Shown here in pieces: positions 45,264 through 53,603 of a stretch of DNA of 64,000 bases (position 1 is its first letter; each line of letters starts with the position of its first letter). Location of the stretch: assembly GCF_016756595.1 (NCBI RefSeq), contig NZ_AP023257.1, positions 3,054,001-3,118,000 on the forward strand, written 5' to 3'. The DNA comes from Mesorhizobium sp. L-2-11. Its GTDB lineage: Bacteria > Pseudomonadota > Alphaproteobacteria > Rhizobiales > Rhizobiaceae. A program made the translations under genes and the position numbers. The notes under the pieces are model-generated. The model was not told the origin of the DNA and ran no database searches. It saw nothing but the letters and a program-made list of their open reading frames with translations.

Positions 45264-46025
45264 TCAGGAAAGCCAAACGGAAGCGACAAGCAGGATTGCG
45301 ATTTCGCCAAACTGCTGCAGCGCGCCGATCGTGTCGCCGGTCTGGCCGTCGATCTGATTGCGGCACAGCTCGCGGAAGGCGGCAAATAAAAGGCCGAGCA
45401 GGGCAAGCGCGGCGAAAGCGCCACCGAACCCTAGCGCCAGCAGCGCGACGGCGGCGAGCACGGCGCCGGCAATGGCGGTTTCGGCCGACACGGGGCCTGC
45501 GTCAACCGAGAGACCGTCGCTGCGAGCCGGCGGCAAAAGATGCATGAAAGCGCCGAACAGGCCGCGCGAGGCGGCATGCGCGGCAATCAGAGCCCAGAAT
45601 ATCTGGGCCGGGCCGCCGAATTGCGAAAGCACGCTCCAGCGGATCAACAGCGACAGAGCGAGCGCACAAGCGCCATAGGCGCCGATGCGGCTGTCGCGCA
45701 TGATCTCCAGTTTTTTCTCGCGTGTCCTGCCGCCGCCAAAGCCGTCGGCGACATCCGAAAGCCCGTCCTCATGCATGCAGCCGGTGGCGAGCAAAGTTGC
45801 GGCAAGCGCAAGTGCCGCTGCCGGGCCGGCGGCAAGGCCGAGCCAGGTCCCGACCGCGTAAACCAAGGCGCCAATCAAAGCGACGGCAAGGCCGGCGACC
45901 GGTGCCGCCCAGATCGCGGCGGCAAGGCTGCGGTCGCGAAAATCGACGACCGGCAGCGGCAGCCGGGTGAAGAAGACGAAGCAGAGCGCGATGTCGTCGA
46001 GGATTTGTCGAGTCGAGAGGGTCAT
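45264..46025 (-). CDS. cobV: Adenosylcobinamide-GDP ribazoletransferase (cobalamin synthase)
   Basis: Joins adenosylcobinamide-GDP with alpha-ribazole to form adenosylcobalamin; cobS in enteric naming. An integral inner-membrane protein of about 253 residues with several Ala/Leu-rich segments. LCFVFFTRLPLPVVDF and TGCMHEDGLSDVADGFGGGR (metal-binding HEDGLxDxxDGFGG) are diagnostic, with MRDSRIGAYGACAL after it. I chose ATG 46025 (MTLSTRQ); the upstream ATG 46043 lies in a palindromic repeat and would add six residues from it. Confidence 0.94.
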   Translation of the reverse strand: MTLSTRQILDDIALCFVFFTRLPLPVVDFRDRSLAAAIWAAPVAGLAVALIGALVYAVGTWLGLAAGPAAALALAATLLATGCMHEDGLSDVADGFGGGRTREKKLEIMRDSRIGAYGACALALSLLIRWSVLSQFGGPAQIFWALIAAHAASRGLFGAFMHLLPPARSDGLSVDAGPVSAETAIAGAVLAAVALLALGFGGAFAALALLGLLFAAFRELCRNQIDGQTGDTIGALQQFGEIAILLVASVWLS

Positions 46026-46039
46026 GTTCTGGAGTTTGC

Positions 46040-46105
46040 GCATGATCTATTCCGAAAGCCGGTTCCCACTTTTGGCTGGCGCGGACTTCCGGTTCGCGAT
46101 CATGC
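46040..46105. repeat. Palindromic repeat between cobB and cobV
   Basis: GCATGATC (46040-46047) and GATCATGC (46098-46105) enclose TCCGAAAGCCGG, CCACTTTT and a second part CCGG. It shares the CATGAT ends and the CGA-AACCG / CACTTTT interior with the element at 34806-34852. It fills most of the cobB-cobV gap and touches a possible upstream start of cobV. Confidence 0.7.
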
Positions 46106-46106
46106 T

Positions 46107-47417
46107 CTAGCCTTTCGCAATGGCATGGAAGAACGTGCCGCTGACATGGCCGCGGCGGTAGCCGGAGGCGCCGAGCGGATTGCCTTGGCCGTCAGCGAGG
46201 TCGGCCAACGGTTCGTCACTGCCGGTGGCAAGCATCTGCGCGTAGTGGAATTCGTGGCCGCGGATCAGCGCGCCTTGGACTCCGAGGGGACAATCGGCGC
46301 GCAGCCGCGCCTCGCGATAGCCGAGGTTCATCTTTCGCTTGGCAAAGCTGGTCGAATGGCCGAGCAGGCCGAGCATCGCGTGCGTCTCGCCCGATGCGTC
46401 CTCCAGCGCTTTGCCAAGCACCATGAAGCCGCCGCACTCGCCATGCACCGGCCGCGTCGCCGAAAATGCGGCGATGCCGGCCCTGAAATTCGCAGCCGCC
46501 GCAAGGCGGCCGGCGTGAAGCTCGGGATAGCCGCCGGGCAGCCAGCAGACATCGCAACTTTTGTTGGGCGCTTCGTCGGCAAGCGGCGAGAAGGCGACGA
46601 TTTCAGCCCCTGCCTTGCGCCAATGTGCCGCGACATGCGGATAGATGAAGGTGAAAGCGGCATCCTGCGCCAATGCGATGCGTTGTCCGGGCGGTGGCAG
46701 CGCGCCGTCGAAACTGCCGGGAGTGGGCGCGAATGGCGCCGCCAGCGCCATGATGGCGTCGAGGTCGAGCGAGCGCTCGACCATGTCGGCCAGCCGGTCG
46801 AGATGCGCCATCAAATTCTCATATTCGCCGGCCTGGACGAGGCCGAGATGCCGCTCCGGCAGGTTGAGCGAGGGATCGCGCAGGATCGCGCCGACCACCG
46901 GCAGGCCGATCGCCTCGATGGCGTCGCCGCAGAGACGGCGATGGCGTTCGCTGCCCAGCCGGTTGAGCACGACGCCGGCCATGCGCACATCAGGATCATA
47001 GCTGGCAAAACCCTTGGCGACGGCCGCTGCCGTGGTCGACTGCCCGGAAACGTCGAGCACCAGCAGCACCGGCAGGCCGTAGAGCCGGGCAAGATCGGCG
47101 GCCGAGCCGGTGCGGCCAGGAGCCGCCGGAATTCCGTCAAACAGGCCCATGGCGCTTTCCAGGAAGATGAAATCGGCATCTTCAGTAGCGTCGCCGGCCA
47201 GCGCGTTGAGCAAAGCAGGCGGCATCGCCCAGCTGTCGAGATTGACGCCGGAAAGGCCGGTCGCGGCGGTGTGGAAGCCTGGGTCGATATAGTCGGGGCC
47301 GGACTTGGCGCCGCGCACTTTTAGGCCTCGCCGGGCGAGCGCGCGCAGGATACCGATGGTGACGCTGGTCTTGCCCGAGCCAGAGCGCGGCGCGCCGATG
47401 ATGATCGCGCGGGTCAT
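46107..47417 (-). CDS. cobB: Hydrogenobyrinic acid a,c-diamide synthase CobB
   Basis: Amidates the a and c acetate side chains of hydrogenobyrinic acid, using glutamine and ATP; required before cobalt insertion by CobNST in the aerobic pathway. The 436-residue protein has the DTBS-like P-loop IIGAPRSGSGKTSVTIGILR, the start of the second domain IALAQDAAFTFIYPHV, and the glutamine amidotransferase domain with LPGGYPELHAGRL and the nucleophile region VHGECGGFMVLGKAL. The C-terminal HVSGTFFHAIA holds the catalytic His. The start overlaps the cobA stop by four bases. Confidence 0.96.
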   Translation of the reverse strand: MTRAIIIGAPRSGSGKTSVTIGILRALARRGLKVRGAKSGPDYIDPGFHTAATGLSGVNLDSWAMPPALLNALAGDATEDADFIFLESAMGLFDGIPAAPGRTGSAADLARLYGLPVLLVLDVSGQSTTAAAVAKGFASYDPDVRMAGVVLNRLGSERHRRLCGDAIEAIGLPVVGAILRDPSLNLPERHLGLVQAGEYENLMAHLDRLADMVERSLDLDAIMALAAPFAPTPGSFDGALPPPGQRIALAQDAAFTFIYPHVAAHWRKAGAEIVAFSPLADEAPNKSCDVCWLPGGYPELHAGRLAAAANFRAGIAAFSATRPVHGECGGFMVLGKALEDASGETHAMLGLLGHSTSFAKRKMNLGYREARLRADCPLGVQGALIRGHEFHYAQMLATGSDEPLADLADGQGNPLGASGYRRGHVSGTFFHAIAKG

Positions 47418-48229
47418 GGCTCGCCCGCCAATGCCGCGCGCATCGCGACGATGCCGCCGACGACAATCAGCGCCGGCGCGGTCAACCCGGCGGCGGCCGC
47501 CGCCTCGGCGATGGTGGCGAGGGTGGCGACGACGATGCGCTCCTGCGGCGTCGTCGCGGCGACGATCACCGCAGCAGGCGTGGAAGGCGGTAGGCCGCCG
47601 CCAAGCAGCGAGGCTGATATCAGCGGCAGATTGGCCATGCCCATATAGACGACGATCGGCTGGCCGGTGCGGGCGATTGCCGTCCAGTCGAGGTCATCGT
47701 CGGTGCCGGCGGCGTGGCCGGTCGCCAGGATCACCGCCTTGTTGATGCCGCGCATGGTGGCCGGGATGCCGGCTCCGGCAAGCGCGCTGAGGCCCGAAGT
47801 CAGGCCGGACAGGACGCGGAACGGAATGGTTTCGCGCGCCAGCGCCAGCGCCTCTTCGCCGCCGCGGCCGAAAATATAAGGGTCGCCGCCTTTCAGCCTG
47901 ACGACGCGGCGGCCCTCGCGCGCCAGCCGCACCAGCAAAGCGGTGATGTCGTCCTGTTTCATCGACGGCTGGCCGCCGCGCTTGCCGGCGTAAAAAAGCT
48001 CGGCGCCCGACGCTACTGCGACGACATCGGGAGAGACCAGCGCATCGTAGACGAGGGCATCGCACTGCCCAAGTGCGGCCAGCACTTCCAGCGTCAGGCA
48101 GCCGGGATCGCCGGGGCCGGCGCCGGCCAGCCAGACATGGCCCGGCTCAAGCCGGCGCGGCTTGAAGTTCAGCCGGGCCAAAGCCTGTTCGATAGTGTTT
48201 CCACCTCTGTTTCCGCTGCCGTCGTTCAC
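47414..48229 (-). CDS. cobA: Uroporphyrinogen-III C-methyltransferase CobA
   Basis: Adds methyl groups to C-2 and C-7 of uroporphyrinogen III to give precorrin-2, the entry to the corrin pathway. The 271-residue protein has [60 protein letters not shown] and [11 protein letters not shown]. It lacks the CysG oxidase/ferrochelatase part. It starts at GTG 48229 in a four-base overlap with the cobM stop (GTGA). The roughly 20-residue N-terminal extension before the first strand is common in rhizobial CobA. Confidence 0.95.
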   Translation of the reverse strand: MNDGSGNRGGNTIEQALARLNFKPRRLEPGHVWLAGAGPGDPGCLTLEVLAALGQCDALVYDALVSPDVVAVASGAELFYAGKRGGQPSMKQDDITALLVRLAREGRRVVRLKGGDPYIFGRGGEEALALARETIPFRVLSGLTSGLSALAGAGIPATMRGINKAVILATGHAAGTDDDLDWTAIARTGQPIVVYMGMANLPLISASLLGGGLPPSTPAAVIVAATTPQERIVVATLATIAEAAAAAGLTAPALIVVGGIVAMRAALAGEP

Positions 48230-48990
48230 AGTCCGTCCCGTCCGCGAAAACGCCGCTGGTAGTGGGCGTCGTAAAGTGAGCTCTCGCCAAAGCCTTCCGC
48301 CGCCAGCGAGCGGCCGACGAAGATGATGGCCGTGCGCTCCATCGGGGCGGCGGCCAGCTGCGCCTCGATGGTCGCCAGCGTGCCGGTCAGCACGCGCTCG
48401 TCCGGCCAGGAGGCACGGAATACGACCGCCACCTGGCAATCGGCGCCATAGAATGGCGTCAGCTCGGCGACGATGCGGTCGATGGCGTGGATGGCAAGAT
48501 GGATGGCCAGCGTCGCGCCGGTGCGGCCGAAGCCGGCCAGCGTCTCGCCAGGCGGCATTTTGGAGGCGCGGCCGGAGATGCGGGTCAGCACCAGGCTTTG
48601 CCCGACTTCGGGAATGGTCAGCTCGCGGCGCAGCGCTGCCGCGGCAGCCGCAAAGGAGGGCACACCCGGCGTCAGCGTATAGGCGATGCCGTGCTTCTCC
48701 AGCCGGCGGATCTGCTCGGCGACGGCGCTCCACACCGACAGGTCGCCGGAATGCAGGCGGGAGACATCGTGGCCGGCCCGGTGGGCCGCCACATATTCCG
48801 CTTCGATCTCGTCGAGCGACATCGGCGCGGTGTCGATCAGCTTCGTCCCGGGCGCGCAGTGCTGCAACAGTTCCGGGGCGACGATCGAGCCGGCATAGAG
48901 GCAGACCGGGCAGCTTGCCAGCAGCCGGCTGCCGCGCAAGGTGATGAGGTCGGCCGCGCCCGGTCCGGCGCCGATGAAGTGGACGGTCAT
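48226..48990 (-). CDS. cobM: Precorrin-4 C(11)-methyltransferase CobM
   Basis: Methylates C-11 of precorrin-4 to give precorrin-5. A 254-residue tetrapyrrole methylase: [77 protein letters not shown] and [17 protein letters not shown]. Its start overlaps the cobE stop and its end overlaps cobA, so it is in the middle of the tightly coupled cobL-E-M-A-B unit. Confidence 0.95.
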   Translation of the reverse strand: MTVHFIGAGPGAADLITLRGSRLLASCPVCLYAGSIVAPELLQHCAPGTKLIDTAPMSLDEIEAEYVAAHRAGHDVSRLHSGDLSVWSAVAEQIRRLEKHGIAYTLTPGVPSFAAAAAALRRELTIPEVGQSLVLTRISGRASKMPPGETLAGFGRTGATLAIHLAIHAIDRIVAELTPFYGADCQVAVVFRASWPDERVLTGTLATIEAQLAAAPMERTAIIFVGRSLAAEGFGESSLYDAHYQRRFRGRDGL

Positions 48991-49373
48991 GCGGCATCTC
49001 CGCTGATGGCGATGGCGCAGGTGACCGGGCCAAGCACGGTGCGCGGCCCGAGCAGTTTTGCGCCTTTTCCGGCAGCGGCAAGCGCCGAGGCTTCGGAAAC
49101 CGATGGCGTGCCGGCATGCGCCTGCGACAGATCGGAGTGGCTGATCGTGTGCGGCGACGCGGCCTCGAGCGCAGCGTCCTCGACAACGATCACTGGAAGA
49201 GCGAGTTCGCGGCCCGCAGAGAAGATTGCCGGCTCGTCCTGCTTCAGAGAAGCGGTGGCAAGCGCCGAAAGCGCCGTCATCGCCAGCCCATGCGCTTCCA
49301 GAGCGGTTTCTATGGCGGCAAGCACGTCCCTTGCGCTGACGCCCTTGCGACTGCCGATGCCTGCGACCATCAT
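48987..49373 (-). CDS. cobE: Cobalamin biosynthesis protein CobE
   Basis: A 128-residue protein corresponding to the C-terminal domain of Cbi[21 protein letters not shown] is the typical start and [20 protein letters not shown] follows. The aerobic-pathway role of CobE is not settled; it has been proposed to help trap or ferry unstable intermediates near the CobM step. It starts in ATGATG overlapping the cobL stop by four bases, and its stop overlaps the cobM start. Confidence 0.9.
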   Translation of the reverse strand: MMVAGIGSRKGVSARDVLAAIETALEAHGLAMTALSALATASLKQDEPAIFSAGRELALPVIVVEDAALEAASPHTISHSDLSQAHAGTPSVSEASALAAAGKGAKLLGPRTVLGPVTCAIAISGDAA

Positions 49374-50599
49374 GGCTTGACCCAGCTCCATTGGGTGACC
49401 GGCATGGCCGGCCGCCAGGCCTGCATCGAGCCGACCGGCGCAGCGCGGGATAGTGCGATGCGGGTGAGATCGCCGCCGAGCGTCGCGTGACGGGCGAGAA
49501 GCAGCGCCTCCATCTCCAGCGTCACCGCGTTGGCGACCAGCCGGCCGCCAACACGCAGGGCCTTGATCGCCGCGCCCAGCACGCCGGTGTCGCTGCCGCC
49601 GCCGCCGATGAAGATCGCATCGGGTGTGCCCAGCCTGGCAAGCGCCTTCGGTGCCGAGCCTTCGACCACGACAAGACCGGGCACGCCGCAATGTGAAGCG
49701 TTGCGGTGGATGCGGGCGGCGCGGGTCGGATCGGCCTCGACGGCAATGGCGCGCATCGTGGGATGGGCCAGCATCCATTCGATGCCTATCGAACCCGAGC
49801 CGGCGCCGACGTCCCACAGCAATTCGCCGCGCCTGGGGGCGAGGGCAGACAGGGTGATGGCGCGCACCTCGCGCTTGGTGATCTGGCCGTCATGCTCGAG
49901 CAAATGATCGGCAAGGCCCGATGTCAGCGGCAGGATGCGTGCTTCCGACGTTGAGTCAACTTCGACCGCCAGCACATTGAGTGGGTTGATCTTTTCGAGC
50001 TCGACGGCGTCCGCGCGGGCCGAGCGCAGCATTTCGTTCGGGCCGCCCAGCGCCTCAAGGGCCGTCAGCTGTGAGACGCCAAAGCCGAGTTCGGTCAACA
50101 GGCGCGCAATCGCCGCTGGCGCATCGCCGTCCGAGGTCAGCGCAAGGATGCGGCTGCCTGGATGCAGCAACGGCCGGATCAGGTCGAGCGGGCGGCCGTG
50201 CAGCGAAATGGTCTCGATATCCTGCAGCGCCCAGCCGAGGCGGGCGGCGGCCAGCGAGAAGGCAGAAGCGGCGGGAATCACCTGCATCTCCTGGGGAGGA
50301 ACTTTGCGAGCAAGGGTGACGCCGACCCCATGGAAGAACGGATCGCCTGAAGCCAGCACGCAGACACGTCTGCCGGAAAGCGCCAGCACGTCGCGCATCT
50401 CGGCATCGAAAGGGGTCGGCCAGGCACGGGCTTCGCCCTTGGCGAGCGACGCGACGAGCGCAAGATGGCGCGAGCCGCCGAAGACGAATTCGGCCTGGGC
50501 GATCAGCCGCTTGGCCTCTTCGCCGAGACCCGCTACACCGTCCTCGCCGATGCCGACGATTGTGAGCCATTTGGGTGTTGGCTGTTTATTGTTTGACAT
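49370..50599 (-). CDS. cobL: Precorrin-6Y C(5,15)-methyltransferase (decarboxylating) CobL
   Basis: A bifunctional 409-residue enzyme: the N-terminal CbiE-like domain ([40 protein letters not shown]) methylates C-5, and the C-terminal CbiT-like domain ([46 protein letters not shown]) methylates C-15 and decarboxylates the C-12 acetate. The start is ATG 50599 ([11 protein letters not shown]). It heads the cobL-E-M-A-B unit, divergent from cobK with a palindromic repeat in the gap. Confidence 0.95.
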   Translation of the reverse strand: MSNNKQPTPKWLTIVGIGEDGVAGLGEEAKRLIAQAEFVFGGSRHLALVASLAKGEARAWPTPFDAEMRDVLALSGRRVCVLASGDPFFHGVGVTLARKVPPQEMQVIPAASAFSLAAARLGWALQDIETISLHGRPLDLIRPLLHPGSRILALTSDGDAPAAIARLLTELGFGVSQLTALEALGGPNEMLRSARADAVELEKINPLNVLAVEVDSTSEARILPLTSGLADHLLEHDGQITKREVRAITLSALAPRRGELLWDVGAGSGSIGIEWMLAHPTMRAIAVEADPTRAARIHRNASHCGVPGLVVVEGSAPKALARLGTPDAIFIGGGGSDTGVLGAAIKALRVGGRLVANAVTLEMEALLLARHATLGGDLTRIALSRAAPVGSMQAWRPAMPVTQWSWVKP

Positions 50600-50604
50600 G
50601 CCGC

Positions 50605-50678
50605 GCCGCCCCTCATCCGCCTGCCGGCACCTTCTCCCCGTATAGTGGCGGGGAGAAGGGAACTGGGTGAGGGGCAGC
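50605..50678. repeat. Palindromic repeat in the cobL-cobK intergenic region
   Basis: Outer arms GCCCCTCA (50608-50615) and TGAGGGGC (50668-50675); inner arms CCTTCTCCCCG (50630-50640) and CGGGGAGAAGG (50649-50659) with loop TATAGTGG. The same sequence, including CTGCCGGCA, forms the arms of the 60492-60688 element. It occupies most of the 103 bases that must also hold the promoters of cobL and cobK. Confidence 0.8.
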
Positions 50679-50702
50679 TCGGCGTGGCCGGACGTGGTGC
50701 CC

Positions 50703-51482
50703 ATGAAGCGAATTCTGATCCTCGGCGGAACCACCGAAGCCCGGCAACTGGCGGGCAAGCTTGTTGCGCGCGCTGATCTTGAGGTCACGTTGTCGCTGGC
50801 CGGCCGCACCGAAAATCCTGGCGCGCAAGGTGTACCGACGAGGGTGGGCGGATTCGGTGGCGCCGAGGGGTTGGCGGATTTTCTCCGCGAGACCCGCATC
50901 GAGCTGCTGGTCGACGCCACGCATCCCTATGCCGCGCAAATCTCCGCCAATGCCGCGGCAGCGGCGCATGAGGCCGGCGTGCCGATCGTCGCGCTCAGGC
51001 GCCCAGGCTGGGAGCCGGCCGAAGGCGACCGCTGGACGCTGGTCGACAGCGTTGCCAGCGCGGTGACGGCGCTGGGCCCTGTGTCGCGTCGCGTTTTCCT
51101 GGCGCTTGGCCGGCAGGAGGTTGCCGCCTTCGAGGCGGCGCCCCAGCATCATTATCTCATCCGCAGCGTCGATCTGGTCGAGCCAAGGCTCGCTGTGCCC
51201 GATGCGACCTATCTCCTGGCGCGCGGGCCGTTCCGGGAAGCCGACGAACGTGCACTGCTTCTGGAACACCGCATCGAGGTCGTCGTTTCCAAGAACAGCG
51301 GCGGCGAGGCGACCTACGGCAAGATCGCCGCAGCGCGGGCGCTCGGCATCGAGGTGGTCATGATCCGCAGGCCGGCGCTGCCGGACGTTGCGTCGGCTGA
51401 AACCGTCGAAGCCCTTGCCGCGATGGTCGATCATCTTCTGGTCGGTCATGTTCCTGGGCCTGCCGCAGAACGCGGCGTGTAG
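50703..51482 (+). CDS. cobK: Precorrin-6A reductase CobK
   Basis: Reduces precorrin-6A to precorrin-6B (dihydro form) with NADPH. The 259-residue protein has MKRILILGGTTEARQLAGKL, LVDATHPYAAQISANAAAAA, GRQEVAAFEAAPQHHYLIRS and the end VVVSKNSGGEATYGKIAAAR. I chose ATG 50703; the upstream ATG 50667 lies in a repeat. It is the only plus-strand gene within the cob cluster and its last 37 bases overlap the 3' end of cobJ on the minus strand. Confidence 0.95.
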   Translation: MKRILILGGTTEARQLAGKLVARADLEVTLSLAGRTENPGAQGVPTRVGGFGGAEGLADFLRETRIELLVDATHPYAAQISANAAAAAHEAGVPIVALRRPGWEPAEGDRWTLVDSVASAVTALGPVSRRVFLALGRQEVAAFEAAPQHHYLIRSVDLVEPRLAVPDATYLLARGPFREADERALLLEHRIEVVVSKNSGGEATYGKIAAARALGIEVVMIRRPALPDVASAETVEALAAMVDHLLVGHVPGPAAERGV

Positions 51483-52210
51483 ACCAGCGCCGGTTTTTCG
51501 CCGCGCTTGACGATCCTGGTTTCCGGCGAGCCGATGATGATGCAGGTCGCCATGTCGGCCTTTTCCGCATCGGCGTCGGCCAGCAGAAAAACCTCGATGC
51601 GCTCGTCGGGGCGGCCGGCGGCACGGCCGAAGACGACCGGCGTGGTGCCGGGCAGGATCGCCGTCAGACATTCGAAGGCGCGGCCAAGCTGCCAGGGGCG
51701 CGCCTTGCTGATCGGATTGTAGAGCGCGATGACGAAGCCGGCGCCGGCCGCCGCCAGCAGCCGCAATTCGATCAGGTCCCAGGGTTTCAGATTGTCGGAC
51801 AGCGAGATGGCGCAGAAATCATGGCCGAGCGGCGCGCCGATGCGGGCAGCGACTGCGAGCATGGCGGTGATGCCGGGCAGCATCGCGACGTCGACGGCAC
51901 GCCATTCGGCCGGGCCGGCCTCGATCGCTTCGCAGACGGCGGCCGCCATGGCAAAGACGCCGGGATCGCCGCCCGAGACGACGGCGACATCGTGGCCCTG
52001 CGCAGCCTTTACCAGCGCGTCCTTGGCGCGGGACAGCTCCTCGCGATTGTCGGAGGCGATGCGGGTCTGGTCGGGGCGCAGGTCGAGCCGGTCGAGATAC
52101 GGTTTGTAGCCGTAGAAGAAGCTTGCCTCGGCGACGGCGCGGCTCGCTTCCGGCGTCACCTGGTCGGCATTGCCGGGCCCAAGGCCGATGACGGTCAGGC
52201 GGCCGCTCAT
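51446..52210 (-). CDS. cobJ: Precorrin-3B C(17)-methyltransferase CobJ
   Basis: Methylates C-17 of precorrin-3B and carries out ring contraction to precorrin-4. The 254-residue protein has LTVIGLGPGNADQVTPEASR, FFYGYKPYLDRL, VAVVSGGDPGVFAMAAAVCE, AMLPGITAMLAVAARIGAPL and FVIALYNPISKARPWQLGRA. The ATG overlaps the cobI stop (ATGA). It is the last gene of the riboswitch-headed minus-strand unit and converges with cobK, sharing 37 bases. Confidence 0.95.
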   Translation of the reverse strand: MSGRLTVIGLGPGNADQVTPEASRAVAEASFFYGYKPYLDRLDLRPDQTRIASDNREELSRAKDALVKAAQGHDVAVVSGGDPGVFAMAAAVCEAIEAGPAEWRAVDVAMLPGITAMLAVAARIGAPLGHDFCAISLSDNLKPWDLIELRLLAAAGAGFVIALYNPISKARPWQLGRAFECLTAILPGTTPVVFGRAAGRPDERIEVFLLADADAEKADMATCIIIGSPETRIVKRGEKPALVYTPRSAAGPGT

Positions 52211-52965
52211 GCCTCGGCTCCCAAGGCGGCGGGCCGGCCTGACCAGCCGGCGACCAGCACGATGGCGAAGTAGGGCGCGTTGTCGTCCTGCTTGTCGGCC
52301 AGCCGCATCGAAACGCTGCCCGGCATGGTGCCGCGCTCGACATAGACGGCACGCGCCAGCTTGTCGGTCGCCTGCAGAGCGCGCCTGATCTTGGGCAGGT
52401 TGCGGCCAACCTTCATGATGACGGCGGCATCGGTGTCGGCGAGGCGGCGGGTCAGCTCGAATTCGCTCATCGTGCCCGGCAGCACGGTCAGCACGTCGTC
52501 GCCCTGGACGATCGGCGTTCCGGTCGCCGACCAGCAGCCGGACATGGCGGTGACGCCGGGAATGACCTCTGTTGGAAAGCGGTGCGCCAGCCTGACATGC
52601 AGGTGCATGTAGGAGCCGTAGAACAGCGGGTCGCCTTCCGAGAGCACTGCGACCATCCTGCCGGCGCTGAGATGCGCGGCGATTTTTTCGGCGGACTCTT
52701 CGTAGAAATCCGCTATCTGCGACCGATAATCGCTGTGATCCTTGTCGATTTCGGTGGTCACGGGATAGAGCAGCGGCAACTCTATCCAATCAGGACGAAA
52801 ATGCCCGCCGACGATGGTGCGCGCATTGCTGTTGTTGCCGCGCTTGGCGAAATGCGCCACCACGTCGGCCTCGGCCAGCGCGCGCACCGCCTTGAGCGTC
52901 AGCAGCTCGGGGTCGCCGGGACCGGTGCCGACGCCAACAAGCCGGCCTTTTACGATCGCGTTCAC
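52207..52965 (-). CDS. cobI: Precorrin-2 C(20)-methyltransferase CobI
   Basis: Methylates C-20 of precorrin-2 to give precorrin-3A. The 252-residue protein has RLVGVGTGPGDPELLTLKAV, VAVLSEGDPLFYGSYMHLHV and TEVIPGVTAMSGCWSATGTP, and MKVGRNLPKIRRALQ. It starts at GTG 52965, overlapping the cobH stop by four bases (GTGA), and its stop overlaps cobJ, so translation is coupled from cobH to cobJ. Confidence 0.95.
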   Translation of the reverse strand: MNAIVKGRLVGVGTGPGDPELLTLKAVRALAEADVVAHFAKRGNNSNARTIVGGHFRPDWIELPLLYPVTTEIDKDHSDYRSQIADFYEESAEKIAAHLSAGRMVAVLSEGDPLFYGSYMHLHVRLAHRFPTEVIPGVTAMSGCWSATGTPIVQGDDVLTVLPGTMSEFELTRRLADTDAAVIMKVGRNLPKIRRALQATDKLARAVYVERGTMPGSVSMRLADKQDDNAPYFAIVLVAGWSGRPAALGAEA

Positions 52966-53603
52966 AGGCCCGGCCTCGCCAATGCGTTGAGGGCGGCGGC
53001 GGTCATGGCGCTGCCGCCCAGCCTGCCGCGCACGATCGCGTAGGGAATGCCGTAGGAATTCTCGGCCAGCGCGTCCTTCGATTCGGCAGCACCGACGAAG
53101 CCGACCGGCATGCCGATGATGACAGCCGGTTTCGGCGCACCGTCGCGCAGTTTTTCCAGCAGGTAGAAAAGCGCGGTCGGCGCATTGCCGATGGCGACGA
53201 CCGAACCGGCCATGCGCTCGCCCCACAGGTCGATGGCTGCGGCCGAACGGGTGTTGCCGATCCTTTTCGCTATGTCGGAGGTTTGCGGGTCGCCCAGCGT
53301 GCAGATCACCTCGTTGCCGGCCGGCAACCGGGCGCGGGTGACGCCGTGCGAGACCATCTGAGCGTCGCAGAAGATCGGCGCGCCGGCAGCCAGTGCCGCG
53401 CGGGCGGCGGCGACGAAATGGCTGGAGAAGACGAAGTGCTTGGCGGCCTCGACCTGGCCGCAGGCATGGATCATGCGGATGGCGACATCGGCTTCGGCAT
53501 TGGAAAAGCGCGACAGGTCGGCCTCGGCGCGAATGATGGCAAAGGAGCGCTCATAGATCGCCGTGCCGTCATGGATGTAGTCGTAGGGGGCGGGCATGTT
53601 CAT
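52962..53603 (-). CDS. cobH: Precorrin-8X methylmutase CobH
   Basis: Moves the methyl group from C-11 to C-12 to turn precorrin-8X into hydrogenobyrinic acid. A 213-residue protein with IYERSFAIIRAEADLSRFSN, RMIHACGQVEAAKHFVFS (with the catalytic His region MIHACG), IFCDAQMVSHGVTR and AIGNAPTALFYLLEKLRDGA, and PVGFVGAAESKDALAENSYG. The start (ATG 53603, or 53597) overlaps the cobG stop. The length is normal. Confidence 0.96.
   Translation of the reverse strand: MNMPAPYDYIHDGTAIYERSFAIIRAEADLSRFSNAEADVAIRMIHACGQVEAAKHFVFSSHFVAAARAALAAGAPIFCDAQMVSHGVTRARLPAGNEVICTLGDPQTSDIAKRIGNTRSAAAIDLWGERMAGSVVAIGNAPTALFYLLEKLRDGAPKPAVIIGMPVGFVGAAESKDALAENSYGIPYAIVRGRLGGSAMTAAALNALARPGL

Noticed and set aside
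45540-47324. A 594-codon plus-strand frame opposite cobV and cobB
   Set aside because: It spans two genes and their intergenic repeat on the other strand; composition and lack of motifs mark it as a shadow.
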